A stretch of 64,000 bases of DNA, from assembly GCF_007829875.1 (NCBI RefSeq), contig NZ_VIWV01000001.1, positions 7,762,001-7,826,000 on the forward strand, in the 5' to 3' direction. This document shows positions 9,562 through 17,814 of this stretch, one piece after another. Source of the DNA: Streptomyces capillispiralis (GTDB lineage: Bacteria > Actinomycetota > Actinomycetes > Streptomycetales > Streptomycetaceae). How positions within the stretch are numbered: position 1 is the first letter of the stretch; each line of letters opens with the position of its first letter. The notes beneath the pieces are model-generated. The model saw only the letters and a program-made list of their open reading frames with translations. It made no database searches and was not told the DNA's origin. A program made the translations under genes and the position numbers.

Positions 9562-10392
9562 CTATGGCTGAGTGTGCGGTCCGTCGTGGCCGATCACCAG
9601 GACGGCCGCGTCGTCCTCGTGCCCCACCCGCTCCGCCACCTTGATCACCGCGGCGGCGAGCGCGTCGGTGTCCATCCGTGCGACCGCCGCGACCCCGGCG
9701 AGCCGCACCACCTGGTCCAGCCCGTCGTCGAGCGGCATGGACGGCCCCTCCACGACCCCGTCGGTGAGCATCACGAACACCCCGCCCGTGTCGAGGCGGT
9801 AGCGGGTGACGGGGTACACCGCCCCGGGCTGGATCCCGAGCGGAGGACCCCCCTCGTCCTCGGTCACCCCGGACCGGCCGTCCGCGGTGGCCCAGACGCA
9901 CGGCAGATGCCCGGCCCGTGCGCTCTCCATCAGCCGGGTGGCCGGGTCGAGCCGCAGGAAGGTGCAGGTGGCGAAGAGGTCCGAGCTGAGCGACAGCAGC
10001 AGTTCGTTGGTCCGGGCGAGCAGCTCACCCGGTTCGCTGTCCACGGAGGCGAGCGCCCGGAGCCCGACCCGGACCTGCCCCATGAAGGCGGCCGCCTCGA
10101 TGTTGTGCCCCTGCACGTCGCCGATGGACAGACCGATGCGGCCGTCGGGCATGGTGAACGCGTCGTACCAGTCACCGCCCACGTTGAGTCCCTGATACGC
10201 GGGCGCGTACCGCACGGCCAGCCGCACCCCGTCGCCGGCCGGCAGTCCCCTCGGCAGCATGCCGCGCTGCAGGGCGATGGCCAGTTCGACCCGGGAGCGT
10301 TGCACCTCCGCCTGGGCACGCGCCTGGGCCGTCAGCGTCCCGAGCCTGATCAGAAGCTCGTCGCCGTTGTCCGTGGAGCCGGTACGGGACAT
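9562..10392 (-). CDS. PP2C-type (SpoIIE/RsbU) serine/threonine phosphatase
   Basis: A 276-residue single-domain phosphatase that would dephosphorylate an anti-sigma-factor antagonist or similar phosphoprotein. The metal-binding and catalytic motifs are intact: GGDWYDA (about residue 84), GDVQGHN (about 104), AGHLP, TDGVVE and HEDDAAVLVI near the C-terminus. A short helical N-terminus (about 10-45, Gln/Arg/Ala-rich) replaces the usual PAS or GAF sensor, so signal input would have to come from a partner. The MASE1 membrane gene lies 30 bases downstream on the same strand and is the obvious candidate. Confidence 0.85.
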   Translation of the reverse strand: MSRTGSTDNGDELLIRLGTLTAQARAQAEVQRSRVELAIALQRGMLPRGLPAGDGVRLAVRYAPAYQGLNVGGDWYDAFTMPDGRIGLSIGDVQGHNIEAAAFMGQVRVGLRALASVDSEPGELLARTNELLLSLSSDLFATCTFLRLDPATRLMESARAGHLPCVWATADGRSGVTEDEGGPPLGIQPGAVYPVTRYRLDTGGVFVMLTDGVVEGPSMPLDDGLDQVVRLAGVAAVARMDTDALAAAVIKVAERVGHEDDAAVLVIGHDGPHTQP

Positions 10393-10591
10393 GGATCACT
10401 CACTCGGGCGAGGACGCGCACGCGGGATGGCCGCCCTCGGCGCCCTCGGGGACAAAACGCTCATTCATATATGCAAAGGATGATAGTCAGACAGGGGATG
10501 GCCGGGCCAGTCACGGACCGGGGGTGCCGGGACGGTGCGCGCCTCACGCGCGCACCCGTCCGGGGTGCCCGCGGGCGTCTAGGCTGTCCGC

Positions 10592-10942
10592 ATGGAGCAG
10601 CGGGAGATCATGCAGCGGAGCGTCGGCATCCTCACCGAGGCCCTCGAGATGCGGCGGCGGCTCCGGGAGGATCCGGACGCCGACGTGACCCGCAACGGGG
10701 CGGTCGCCGGGCTCCTGGAGGAGATGCTGCCGCACATCCAGCTCCCGGCCGACGCGAGCGTGCGCGAGGTGGCGGACATCGTCACCGCGAAGCTGGGCCC
10801 CGCCATCGTGCAGATCGCCTCCGCGTTCACCCACGCCTTCGTCCAGCTCGCCGAGATCCACGACGAGGGCCGCACCGACGTCTCCTCCGCCGACGTCCTG
10901 CGCTCCCTCTCCCTGCACTACGAGGCCGGCGGCGAACGGTAG
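10592..10942 (+). CDS. Small hypothetical alpha-helical protein
   Basis: A 116-residue acidic, mostly helical protein of no family I recognise. It has no membrane segment, Cys or obvious motif. A TAGGCT hexamer sits six bases before the ATG, as a -10 box would if transcription began at or next to the start codon, so the mRNA may be leaderless; no Shine-Dalgarno is present. The gene is flanked by divergent and convergent neighbours and so is probably monocistronic. Codon use (GC at third positions) supports it being real. Confidence 0.6.
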   Translation: MEQREIMQRSVGILTEALEMRRRLREDPDADVTRNGAVAGLLEEMLPHIQLPADASVREVADIVTAKLGPAIVQIASAFTHAFVQLAEIHDEGRTDVSSADVLRSLSLHYEAGGER

Positions 10943-10963
10943 CCCCGCACGCCCCCGGGCGGC

Positions 10964-12544
10964 TCAACCGCCCGACGGCAGTGCCCTGTCCACGAGTTCA
11001 CGGACCGCGTCCAGGGCCCTGGCGCGGTCGGCGGGGACGAGGCCGATGCGGGTGCGGCGGTCGAGCACGTCCGCCTCGTCGAGCGCGCCCTCGTGGCGCA
11101 GGGACCACAGCAGTTCGGCGCCGGTGACGGGATGTCCCGGCAGCACCGGCTCGCCGAGCCGGGGGTCGCGCTCCCCGAGCGCCCGCACGGCCGGTGCCTC
11201 CGTGCCGTAGCGGCCGACCAGGCGGCGCGGCGCGGACAGGCCGGCGAGGACGCGCGGCGGCGCGGCCCCGACGAGGGGGAGCGAGGCGGTGGGGGACGGG
11301 CCGGCCGGCAGGCGGCGGACGCGTACGGCGGTGTCGACGGCGTCCTCGGCCATGCGGCGGTAGGTGGTCAGTTTGCCCCCGACGACGGTGACGACGCCCT
11401 CCGAGGAGGTCAGGACGGCGTGACGCCGCGACAGGTCGGCGGTCCTCGGCGCCGTACCGGAGCGCGCCGGTGCCGTGTCGAGCAGGGGGCGCAGTCCGGC
11501 GAAGGCGCCGACCACGTCGGCGCGGCGGACCGGGACGTGCAGGACGGAGCAGAGGACGTCGAGGAGGAAGCCGACGTCCGTCTCCGGTGCCTCCGCAACG
11601 TCGGGGATGTCGCCGTCCACGGGTTCGTCGGTGAGGCCGACGTAGATCCGGCCGTCGTCCTGGGGGAGGACGAGCACGAACCGGTTGCTCTCCCCGGGGA
11701 CCGGGATGTGCAGTCCCGCGGTCGGCGGGCCGAGGCTCTCGGGGCGCAGGACGAGGTGGGTGCCGCGGGAGGGGCGTATCCGGACGCCGTCGACGAGGCC
11801 GCCCGCCCAGACGCCGGACGCGTTGATCACCGCACGGGCGCGGATCTCGCCCTCCTCGCCGGTGAGTTCGTCGCGGACCAGGGCGCCCGTGGAGCCGAGG
11901 CGCAGGGCCCGGACCCGGGTCAGGACGCGTGCCCCGCGCCCGGCGGCCGTACGGGCCAGGGCGGTCACCAGGCGGGCGTCGTCGGTGAGCCGGCCGTCCC
12001 AGGACAGCAGTCCGCCCCGCAGGCCGTCGTCGCGCAGGGCGGGGGCGAGGCGGTGCGTCTCGACCGCGGAGAGCCGGCGCGGCGGGGGCAGGGTGGCGCG
12101 GGCGGTGCCGGCGGCCAGGCGCAGCGTGTCCCCGGCGCCGAACCCGGCCCGGGCCAGGGCGGCCCGGCCGCGCGAGACCAGCGGAGTCAGGGGGAGCACG
12201 AACGGCTGGGCCCGTACGAGGTGCGGCGCGGTGCGCTCCATCAGCACCCCGCGCTCCACGGCGCTCTCGTGGGCGACGCCGAGCTGTCCGGAGGCGAGGT
12301 AGCGCAGCCCGCCGTGGATGAGCTTGCTGCTGAAGCGGGAGGTGCCGAACGCCAGGTCGTGGGCGTCGACGGCGACCACGCTCAGCCCGCGCGCGGCGGC
12401 GTCCAGCGCCGCCCCGGCCCCCGTGGCGCCGAGACCGACGACCAGGACGTCGACGACGTCGCCGTTCACCGAGGCGGTCAGTTCACGGGCTCGCCGGGCG
12501 GCGGACAGGGAGGAGCCGGGGGCCGGGCCGCTGAGGGGGGTCAT
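10964..12544 (-). CDS. glpD: Aerobic FAD-dependent glycerol-3-phosphate dehydrogenase
   Basis: A 526-residue membrane-associated flavoenzyme oxidising sn-glycerol-3-phosphate to dihydroxyacetone phosphate with electrons to the quinone pool. Evidence: Rossmann FAD motif VVGLGATGAGAALDAAARG (about residue 34), the family signature SRFSSKLIHGGLRYL (about 68-82), INASGVWA and VGGKLTTYRRMAEDA near the C-terminus, and normal family length. ATG 12544 overlaps the stop of the upstream TetR gene (ATGA), so the regulator and enzyme are translationally coupled. The divergent alkyl-DHAP-synthase-like gene would use the same C3 pool, suggesting this copy serves lipid synthesis rather than bulk glycerol use (inference). 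Confidence 0.88.
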   Translation of the reverse strand: MTPLSGPAPGSSLSAARRARELTASVNGDVVDVLVVGLGATGAGAALDAAARGLSVVAVDAHDLAFGTSRFSSKLIHGGLRYLASGQLGVAHESAVERGVLMERTAPHLVRAQPFVLPLTPLVSRGRAALARAGFGAGDTLRLAAGTARATLPPPRRLSAVETHRLAPALRDDGLRGGLLSWDGRLTDDARLVTALARTAAGRGARVLTRVRALRLGSTGALVRDELTGEEGEIRARAVINASGVWAGGLVDGVRIRPSRGTHLVLRPESLGPPTAGLHIPVPGESNRFVLVLPQDDGRIYVGLTDEPVDGDIPDVAEAPETDVGFLLDVLCSVLHVPVRRADVVGAFAGLRPLLDTAPARSGTAPRTADLSRRHAVLTSSEGVVTVVGGKLTTYRRMAEDAVDTAVRVRRLPAGPSPTASLPLVGAAPPRVLAGLSAPRRLVGRYGTEAPAVRALGERDPRLGEPVLPGHPVTGAELLWSLRHEGALDEADVLDRRTRIGLVPADRARALDAVRELVDRALPSGG

Positions 12545-13200
12545 GGCGTGAGGGTCCTCTCCAGGATGTGGCGCAGCTCCCCGAGGAAGGCCTCGGCGGC
12601 CAGCTCGGGATCGTCCTCGTCGGTCATGGTCCGCAGGGACAGGGTGAAGGACTGCACGACCAGCAGTACGGAGCGGGCCTGCCGTTCGGGGTGGCCGGCC
12701 CGCACCGAGCCGTCGGCGTGCCCCTCGCGCAGGATGCCGGCCAGCATCTCCAGCAGGGCGTCCTGGCTGGCTCCGCGCCGGTCCAGGACGTAGGGGAGGA
12801 GCAGTTCGGGGTCCACGTCGAGGATCTTGCGGAAGAGCGGATGGGCGCCGAAGGCGCGGACCGCCGCCACCAGCCCTTCGGTGATCACCTCCCGGCCGGT
12901 CGTCCCCGGCCGGCGCTCGGGGACGGCGCCGGTGGCCACGGCGATCCACTCCCGGGTCATCAGGTCCCCGACCAGGGACCGGACATCGGGCCAGCGCCGG
13001 TACAGCGTCATCCGGGAGAGCCCGGCGCGACGGGCCACGTCGGTGAGCGTGGTGCGGCGGACCCCGACGGCCAGGACGCAGTCCCGCACCGCGTCGAGCA
13101 CCGCGTCGTTGTCCGAGCCCGCGGAGGAGGCGGCGGAGGAACCGGCGGAGGAACCGGCGGAGGAACCGGCGGAGGAACCGTTGTGACGAATGGGCGTCAT
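12541..13200 (-). CDS. TetR-family transcriptional regulator
   Basis: A 219-residue regulator. The N-terminal helix-turn-helix (about residues 30-75; TTLTDVARRAGLSRMTLYRRWPDVRSLV) is standard TetR, and the ligand-binding half is about residues 80-215. The first 28 residues are an unusual Gly/Ser/Ala tail (repeats of AGSS) encoded by four exact 12-bp tandem repeats. The gene lies head-to-head with the oxidase gene at 13276 and overlaps glpD downstream, so it probably controls both sides of the intergenic region. It could start internally, just after the repeat tail, where HTH homology begins. Confidence 0.85.
   Translation of the reverse strand: MTPIRHNGSSAGSSAGSSAGSSAASSAGSDNDAVLDAVRDCVLAVGVRRTTLTDVARRAGLSRMTLYRRWPDVRSLVGDLMTREWIAVATGAVPERRPGTTGREVITEGLVAAVRAFGAHPLFRKILDVDPELLLPYVLDRRGASQDALLEMLAGILREGHADGSVRAGHPERQARSVLLVVQSFTLSLRTMTDEDDPELAAEAFLGELRHILERTLTP
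13132..13179. repeat. Four perfect 12-bp tandem repeats in the TetR gene
   Basis: The unit GGCGGAGGAACC occurs four times without a mismatch, preceded by a degenerate copy. On the coding strand each unit adds four residues (Gly-Ser-Ser-Ala register) to the N-terminal tail of the TetR regulator, so changes in copy number keep the frame. Confidence 0.9.
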
Positions 13201-13275
13201 GTGTCACAGTGTAACGCCATGTGAGGCCGTCGGTCGACGGCATCGCTCGTTTCCGAACCGGTGAGGACGACAGCC

Positions 13276-14868
13276 ATGGACATGCTGTGGAGCGGCTGGG
13301 GCGACCCGGCCAGGGCGACGCCGCTGCCGGACACGGTGACCGGGCTGCTGCGCGATCTGCTCGGCGTCGAGCCGCGCCGGACCGCACCGCTGGCCCTGGA
13401 GGACCTGGACGTCCCCGACAGCCCGCTGACGCCCGCCGCGCACCGTGCCCTGACCGAGGCCCTGGGCGGGGAGGACCGGGTGCGCACCGACGCGGAGACC
13501 CGCGTCCGGCACACCCGCGGCAAGTCCACCCCCGACCTGCTGCGCATCCGCGAGGGCGACCTCGCCGACGTTCCCGCGGCCGTGCTGCTGCCCGCCGGGC
13601 ACGACGAGGTGCTCGCCGTGCTGCGGGCGTGCGCCGAACACGGCCTGTCCCTGGTGCCGTTCGGCGGCGGCACCTCCGTCGTCGGCGGCCTCGCGCCCGC
13701 CCGGCGCGCCACCTTCGTCGCCCTGGACCTGCGCCGCATGGACGGCCTGCTCGACCTCGACCCGGTGTCCCGCACCGCCACCTTCCAGCCCGGCCTGCGC
13801 GCCCCGCGGGCCGAGGCGCTGCTCGCGGAACACGGCTTCACCCTCGGCCACTTCCCCCAGTCCTACGAGTGGGCCACCATCGGCGGTTTCGCCGCCACCC
13901 GCTCCAGCGGCCAGGCGTCCGCGGGCCACGGCCGCTTCGACGAGATGGTGCTGTCCCTCACGCTGGCCACGCCCGAGGGCACCCTCGACACCGGACGCGC
14001 CCCCCGCTCGGCCGCCGGGCCCGACCTGCGCCAGCTCGTCCTCGGTTCGGAGGGCGCGTTCGGCGTCATCACGTCGGTGACGGTCCGCGTCCGCCCCGTC
14101 CCGCGGACCCGCGTGTACGAGGGCTGGCACTTCCCCTCGTTCGAGGAGGGGACCACCGCACTGCGCCGGCTCGCGCAGGACGGTCCGCGTCCGACCGTGC
14201 TGAGGCTGTCCGACGAGACCGAGACGCTGGTCGGCCTCGCACAGCCCGACGCGATCGGCTCCGGCGCCCCGCACCAGGCCGGCTGTACGGCCGTCGCCGG
14301 CTACGAGGGCACGGACGAGGACACCGCGTACCGCAGGGAACGGGCCGCCCACGTGCTGCGCGCGTGCGGCGGAACGCCGCTGGGGGAGGAGCCCGGCCGG
14401 CGCTGGGCCCACGGCCGCTACGCGGCCCCGTACCTGCGTGACGCGCTGCTCGACGCCGGGGCCTTCGCCGAGACCCTGGAGACGGCGGCGTTCTGGTCCC
14501 GCGTCCCCGGGCTGTACGCCGCGGTCCGCGACGCGCTCACCGCCACCCTGACCGGGGTCGGCACCCCGCCCCTGGTCATGTGCCACATCTCCCACGTCTA
14601 CGAGAACGGCGCCTCGCTGTACTTCACCGTCGTCTCGGCCCGGGGCGAGGACCCCCTGGCGCACTGGGCGCGCGCCAAGCACGCCGCCAACGAGGCGATC
14701 CTCGCCGCCGGCGGCACGATCACCCACCACCACGGGGTCGGCACCGACCACCGCGACTGGTACGTGCGCGAGGCCGGCTCCCTGGGCATCGGCGCCCTGC
14801 GCGCGGTGAAGCGGCACCTGGACCCGTCGGGAGTGCTCAGCCCCGGCGTCCTCCTGCCGGCCGACTGA
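13276..14868 (+). CDS. FAD-binding oxidase related to alkyl-dihydroxyacetonephosphate synthase
   Basis: A 530-residue flavoprotein of the VAO/PCMH type. The FAD-binding part includes PFGGGTSVVGGL (about residues 130-141), the PQSYEWATIGGFAATRSSG block and LGSEGAFGVIT. The C-terminal half has the AGPS-like HHHGVGTDHRDW segment, whose clustered His residues lie at the active site in AGPS enzymes. AGPS swaps the acyl group of acyl-DHAP for a fatty alcohol, making ether lipids. A general FAD-linked oxidase role is the alternative. ATG 13276 has GAGGA eight bases upstream. It is divergent from the TetR-glpD pair and followed by a lipid kinase, a context that favours glycerolipid chemistry. Confidence 0.75.
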   Translation: MDMLWSGWGDPARATPLPDTVTGLLRDLLGVEPRRTAPLALEDLDVPDSPLTPAAHRALTEALGGEDRVRTDAETRVRHTRGKSTPDLLRIREGDLADVPAAVLLPAGHDEVLAVLRACAEHGLSLVPFGGGTSVVGGLAPARRATFVALDLRRMDGLLDLDPVSRTATFQPGLRAPRAEALLAEHGFTLGHFPQSYEWATIGGFAATRSSGQASAGHGRFDEMVLSLTLATPEGTLDTGRAPRSAAGPDLRQLVLGSEGAFGVITSVTVRVRPVPRTRVYEGWHFPSFEEGTTALRRLAQDGPRPTVLRLSDETETLVGLAQPDAIGSGAPHQAGCTAVAGYEGTDEDTAYRRERAAHVLRACGGTPLGEEPGRRWAHGRYAAPYLRDALLDAGAFAETLETAAFWSRVPGLYAAVRDALTATLTGVGTPPLVMCHISHVYENGASLYFTVVSARGEDPLAHWARAKHAANEAILAAGGTITHHHGVGTDHRDWYVREAGSLGIGALRAVKRHLDPSGVLSPGVLLPAD

Positions 14869-15000
14869 CCGGCACGCGGAACCTCGATGCCCCGGTGGCC
14901 CGTGGGTCGACCCCAGATGCTGCCCGGCCCGCCGGTCCACCCCGCACCCCGTCAGGCACCCGCTCCTCCCCATCCCGTCGGCCGTCCCGGAGGCACCCCG

Positions 15001-15882
15001 ATGCGACAGTTCACCGCCGTCGTCAACCCCACCGCCGGCGCGGCCACCGCGGCGGCCGCGTTGCTCGCCCTGGCCCGGCACCTCCGCCAGGAGGGGGCCG
15101 ACCTGCGCACCGAGTACAGCCGGAGCCTGGCCCACGCCCGGGAACTGGCCCGCGAGGCCGGGCGGCGGGGACGCGTCGTCCTCGCCGTCGGGGGCGACGG
15201 CATCACGGGCGCCGTCGGCGGCGCCCTCAGCGGTACCGGCGCCACCCTCGGGCTCGTCCCGGCCGGCCGGGGCAACGACTTCGCCCGCGCCCTCGGGCTG
15301 CCCGAGGACCCCGCCGCCCTGGCCCGCGTCCTGCTCCACGGCGAGCCCCGGCCGGTCGACACCATCGAGGTCCGCTCCGCCGTCCACGACCGCACCGCGG
15401 TCCTCGGCAGCGTGTACGCGGGCGTGGACGCCCTGGCCAACCGCCACGCCAACCGGTCCCGGCTGCTGAAGGGCTCCGCGGCCTACTACGCGGGCGGCCT
15501 GCGGGCCGTCACCACCTGGCGGCCGGCCCGCTACCGGGTCACCGTCGACGGCGAGGAACACCCGCACACCGGGTACACGGTGGTCGTCGCCAATTCCGGC
15601 CACTACGGTTCGGGCCGCGTGATCGCCCCGGACGCCCGCGTGGACGACGGCCTGCTGGACGTCGTCCTGATCCGGGCGGCACCCCGGCGGCTGTTCTTCA
15701 CGCTGATGAACGAGCTCAGGACCGGCGCCCACGTCCACCGGCCCCAGGTGCGGATCCTGCGCGGCCGCGAGGTGTGCGTCTCGGCCGACCGCGACGTCCC
15801 CTACGGCGCCGACGGCGAGGTCGAGGCCGCCCTCCCCCTGACGGCCAGGGTCCTGCCCGGGGCCCTGACCGTGCTCCACTGA
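15001..15882 (+). CDS. Diacylglycerol kinase-family lipid kinase
   Basis: A 293-residue DAGK/YegS-type kinase phosphorylating a lipid hydroxyl, most likely diacylglycerol to phosphatidate at the membrane. Motifs: VVNPTAG near the N-terminus, the nucleotide-binding VLAVGGDGITGAVGG (about residues 60-75), VPAGRGNDFARALGLP (about 88-103) and DGLLDVV (about 216). ATG 15001 is preceded by GGAGG at seven bases. It lies about 130 bp after the AGPS-like gene on the same strand, so the two may be co-transcribed. Confidence 0.85.
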   Translation: MRQFTAVVNPTAGAATAAAALLALARHLRQEGADLRTEYSRSLAHARELAREAGRRGRVVLAVGGDGITGAVGGALSGTGATLGLVPAGRGNDFARALGLPEDPAALARVLLHGEPRPVDTIEVRSAVHDRTAVLGSVYAGVDALANRHANRSRLLKGSAAYYAGGLRAVTTWRPARYRVTVDGEEHPHTGYTVVVANSGHYGSGRVIAPDARVDDGLLDVVLIRAAPRRLFFTLMNELRTGAHVHRPQVRILRGREVCVSADRDVPYGADGEVEAALPLTARVLPGALTVLH

Positions 15883-15898
15883 CCGCGCCGGCCGCCCG

Positions 15899-16348
15899 TC
15901 ACACCGTCCGGCGGGACCGTGCGCCGTGGTAGTGCCGGGCCAGCCTGGCGAGCGCCACCGCGCCGAGCAGCAGCCCGAAGTCGCGCAGCGCGATGTCGTA
16001 GTGGCCGGGGATCGTGAGCAGGTTGACGATGATGCCCGCGAGCCAGCCGGCCACCAGCCAGCCCCCGAAGCGCGGCGCGATGCCCACGACGACACCGGCC
16101 ACGATCTCGATCACGCCCACCGCGTACATGGCCGCCTGGGCGCTGCCCGGGACGAGGTCGTCGATCCACGGCGCGAGATAGGCGGGCCAGTCGACGAGGA
16201 GATGGGCGAACTTGTCCAGTCCGAACAGGATCGGCGCGACGGTGAAGCCCGTGCGCAGGATGGCGAACGCCTGGTAGCCCGGATCGGTGAGCGAGGCACG
16301 CCGAGGAGGCGCCGAGGTGCCGCCGGTGGTGGTGGAGGTGGAGGTCAT
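15899..16348 (-). CDS. DoxX-family membrane protein
   Basis: A 149-residue protein with four membrane helices (about residues 25-40, 65-85, 90-110 and 120-138) in the DoxX arrangement (FGLDKFAHLLVDWPAYLAPW). DoxX proteins associate with quinone or thiol redox systems, but the role is not settled. ATG 16348 has AAGGGGAAGG upstream; an earlier in-frame ATG at 16402 lies inside the operator and lacks a ribosome site. It is divergent from a SufR-like regulator across a perfect palindrome, so probably controlled by it. Confidence 0.8.
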   Translation of the reverse strand: MTSTSTTTGGTSAPPRRASLTDPGYQAFAILRTGFTVAPILFGLDKFAHLLVDWPAYLAPWIDDLVPGSAQAAMYAVGVIEIVAGVVVGIAPRFGGWLVAGWLAGIIVNLLTIPGHYDIALRDFGLLLGAVALARLARHYHGARSRRTV

Positions 16349-16389
16349 GGCCTTCCCCTTACGTCCGCTGACGTGTGCCGAGTCTGAGT

Positions 16390-16421
16390 CTTCTATCGAC
16401 AACTTCCATTAACGATAGAAG
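16390..16421. promoter_or_regulatory. Palindromic operator between doxX-like and SufR-like genes
   Basis: Perfect 9-bp arms CTTCTATCG and CGATAGAAG are separated by a 14-bp AT-rich spacer, inside a notably AT-rich divergent promoter region. The centre-to-centre spacing of about 23 bp fits two turns of the helix. It is the likely binding site of the adjacent helix-turn-helix regulator. Confidence 0.7.
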
Positions 16422-16469
16422 CTCCGTTTCCCTCTTTAGTCAATGCCTGTTGCTTTTACACTGGTGTTC

Positions 16470-17144
16470 GTGGACGACACGGAAGACGTACGCGACAAGG
16501 ACATCTCCGCCATCGCCGCGCTCGGCGAGCCCACCCGCCGCAGGCTGTACGAGTACGTGGTGGGCCGACGGCACCCCGTCGGCCGCGACGAGGCGGCCGA
16601 GGCCCTGGGACTGGCGCGGCAGACCGCGGCCTTCCACCTGGACCGGCTGGCCGCGGAGAACCTGCTCGACGTGCTCCACGTGCGCCGCAGCGGGCGCACC
16701 GGACCGGGCGCGGGCCGGCCCGCCAAGCTCTACCGGCGCTCGGCGGCGCAGATCGCCGTCAGCCTCCCGGACCGCCGTTACGAACTCGCCGGACGGCTGC
16801 TCGCCCAGGCCGTGGAGGAGTCCGACACCACCGGGCGGCCCGTGCGCGAGGTACTGCACCACCGGGCGCGGGAACTGGGCGTACGGCTGGGCGAGGAGAG
16901 CGAGGAGAAGGAGCCCCTGGGCCTGCTGGAGCGGCACGGCTTCGAGCCGCGGCCCGAGGACGGCTCCGTCGTCCTGGGCAACTGCCCCTTCCACGCGCTG
17001 GCCCGCGCGCACACGCAGACGGTGTGCGGCATGAACCTCCACCTGATGCGCGGCCTGCTCGAAGGGCTCGACGCGGGCGGACTCGAGGCACGCCTCGCCC
17101 CCGAACCGGGCCGCTGCTGCGTCCGTCTGGACCCGGCCGCCTGA
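16470..17144 (+). CDS. Helix-turn-helix regulator with SufR-like cysteine domain
   Basis: About 224 residues. The N-terminal winged helix (ALGEPTRRRLYEYV to AAFHLDRLAAENLL) is ArsR/SufR-like. The C-terminal part has Cys residues in NCPFH, TVCGMN and GRCC, with 13 and 29 residues between successive sites, resembling the iron-sulfur-binding C-terminus of SufR-type regulators (C-X12-C-X13-C-X14-C). It may sense iron-sulfur status or redox. Start: a TACACT -10-like box at 16457-16462 places the transcript start near GTG 16470, which would then be leaderless. ATG 16443 is in frame but lies upstream of that box and has no ribosome site. It is divergent from the DoxX gene over the palindrome. Confidence 0.72.
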   Translation: MDDTEDVRDKDISAIAALGEPTRRRLYEYVVGRRHPVGRDEAAEALGLARQTAAFHLDRLAAENLLDVLHVRRSGRTGPGAGRPAKLYRRSAAQIAVSLPDRRYELAGRLLAQAVEESDTTGRPVREVLHHRARELGVRLGEESEEKEPLGLLERHGFEPRPEDGSVVLGNCPFHALARAHTQTVCGMNLHLMRGLLEGLDAGGLEARLAPEPGRCCVRLDPAA

Positions 17145-17166
17145 ACCGGCTGCCCGGAGGCGCCCC

Positions 17167-17709
17167 ATGACCCCGCCCGCACTGTCGACCTTCGGCCACG
17201 GCACGGCGGGCCGGGGCGCGCTGACCGCACTGCTGCGCGACGCCGGGATCGCCGCCGTCGTGGACGTCAGGACCGCCCCGGGCAGCCGCCGTGACCCCGA
17301 CCTGGCGCGGCTCCGACTGGCCGCCTGGCTGCCCGAGGAGGGCATCGCCTACCGGTGGGAACGCGACCTGGGCGGCTTCCGCAGGCCGCCGCCCGACTCG
17401 CCGGACACGGTCTGGCGCAACGCCTCCTTCCGCGGCTACGCCGCGCACACCCGCACCCCCGAGTTCGTCGCCGCGATGGACCTCCTGCTGGACCGGGCGG
17501 CCCGGGAGCCGACCGCCGTGATGTGCGGCGAAGCGGTCTGGTGGCGGTGCCACCGGCGGCTGATCGCCGACTTCGCCGTCCTGGCCCGCGGCGTGCCCGT
17601 ACGCCATCTGATGCACGACGGACGCCACACACCGCACCGCCCCACGCCGGGCGCCCGCCTGCGCGACGACGGGCTGATCGTCTACGACGACACGGCGGCG
17701 GCCCCGTAG
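17167..17709 (+). CDS. DUF488 family protein
   Basis: A 180-residue DUF488 protein. The diagnostic features are the opening STFGHGT, DVRTAPGSR (about residues 38-46), WERDLGG and VMCGEAVWWRCHRRLIADF (about 118-136) with the Cys/CHR motif. Function of the family is not established. It starts 22 bases after the SufR-like regulator on the same strand, with CGGAGG upstream of the ATG, so it is likely co-transcribed and a candidate member of that regulon. Confidence 0.82.
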   Translation: MTPPALSTFGHGTAGRGALTALLRDAGIAAVVDVRTAPGSRRDPDLARLRLAAWLPEEGIAYRWERDLGGFRRPPPDSPDTVWRNASFRGYAAHTRTPEFVAAMDLLLDRAAREPTAVMCGEAVWWRCHRRLIADFAVLARGVPVRHLMHDGRHTPHRPTPGARLRDDGLIVYDDTAAAP

Positions 17710-17814
17710 CGGCGGACCGCAACCCGGGAGTCACCCGCTGTTATCGGACACGACCCAAGACTGGACCGGTTCGTTCTCTGGAATTATTCGTGTCTGGGGT
17801 TGTAGGTTCGTCCC

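Noticed and set aside
11093..12793. Plus-strand frame opposite glpD
   Set aside because: Gly/Ala/Gln low-complexity translation without motifs; glpD motifs are on the minus strand.
13204..16095. A 963-codon minus-strand frame across the oxidase and lipid kinase genes
   Set aside because: Crosses two real genes and an intergenic region; composition is that of an antisense shadow.
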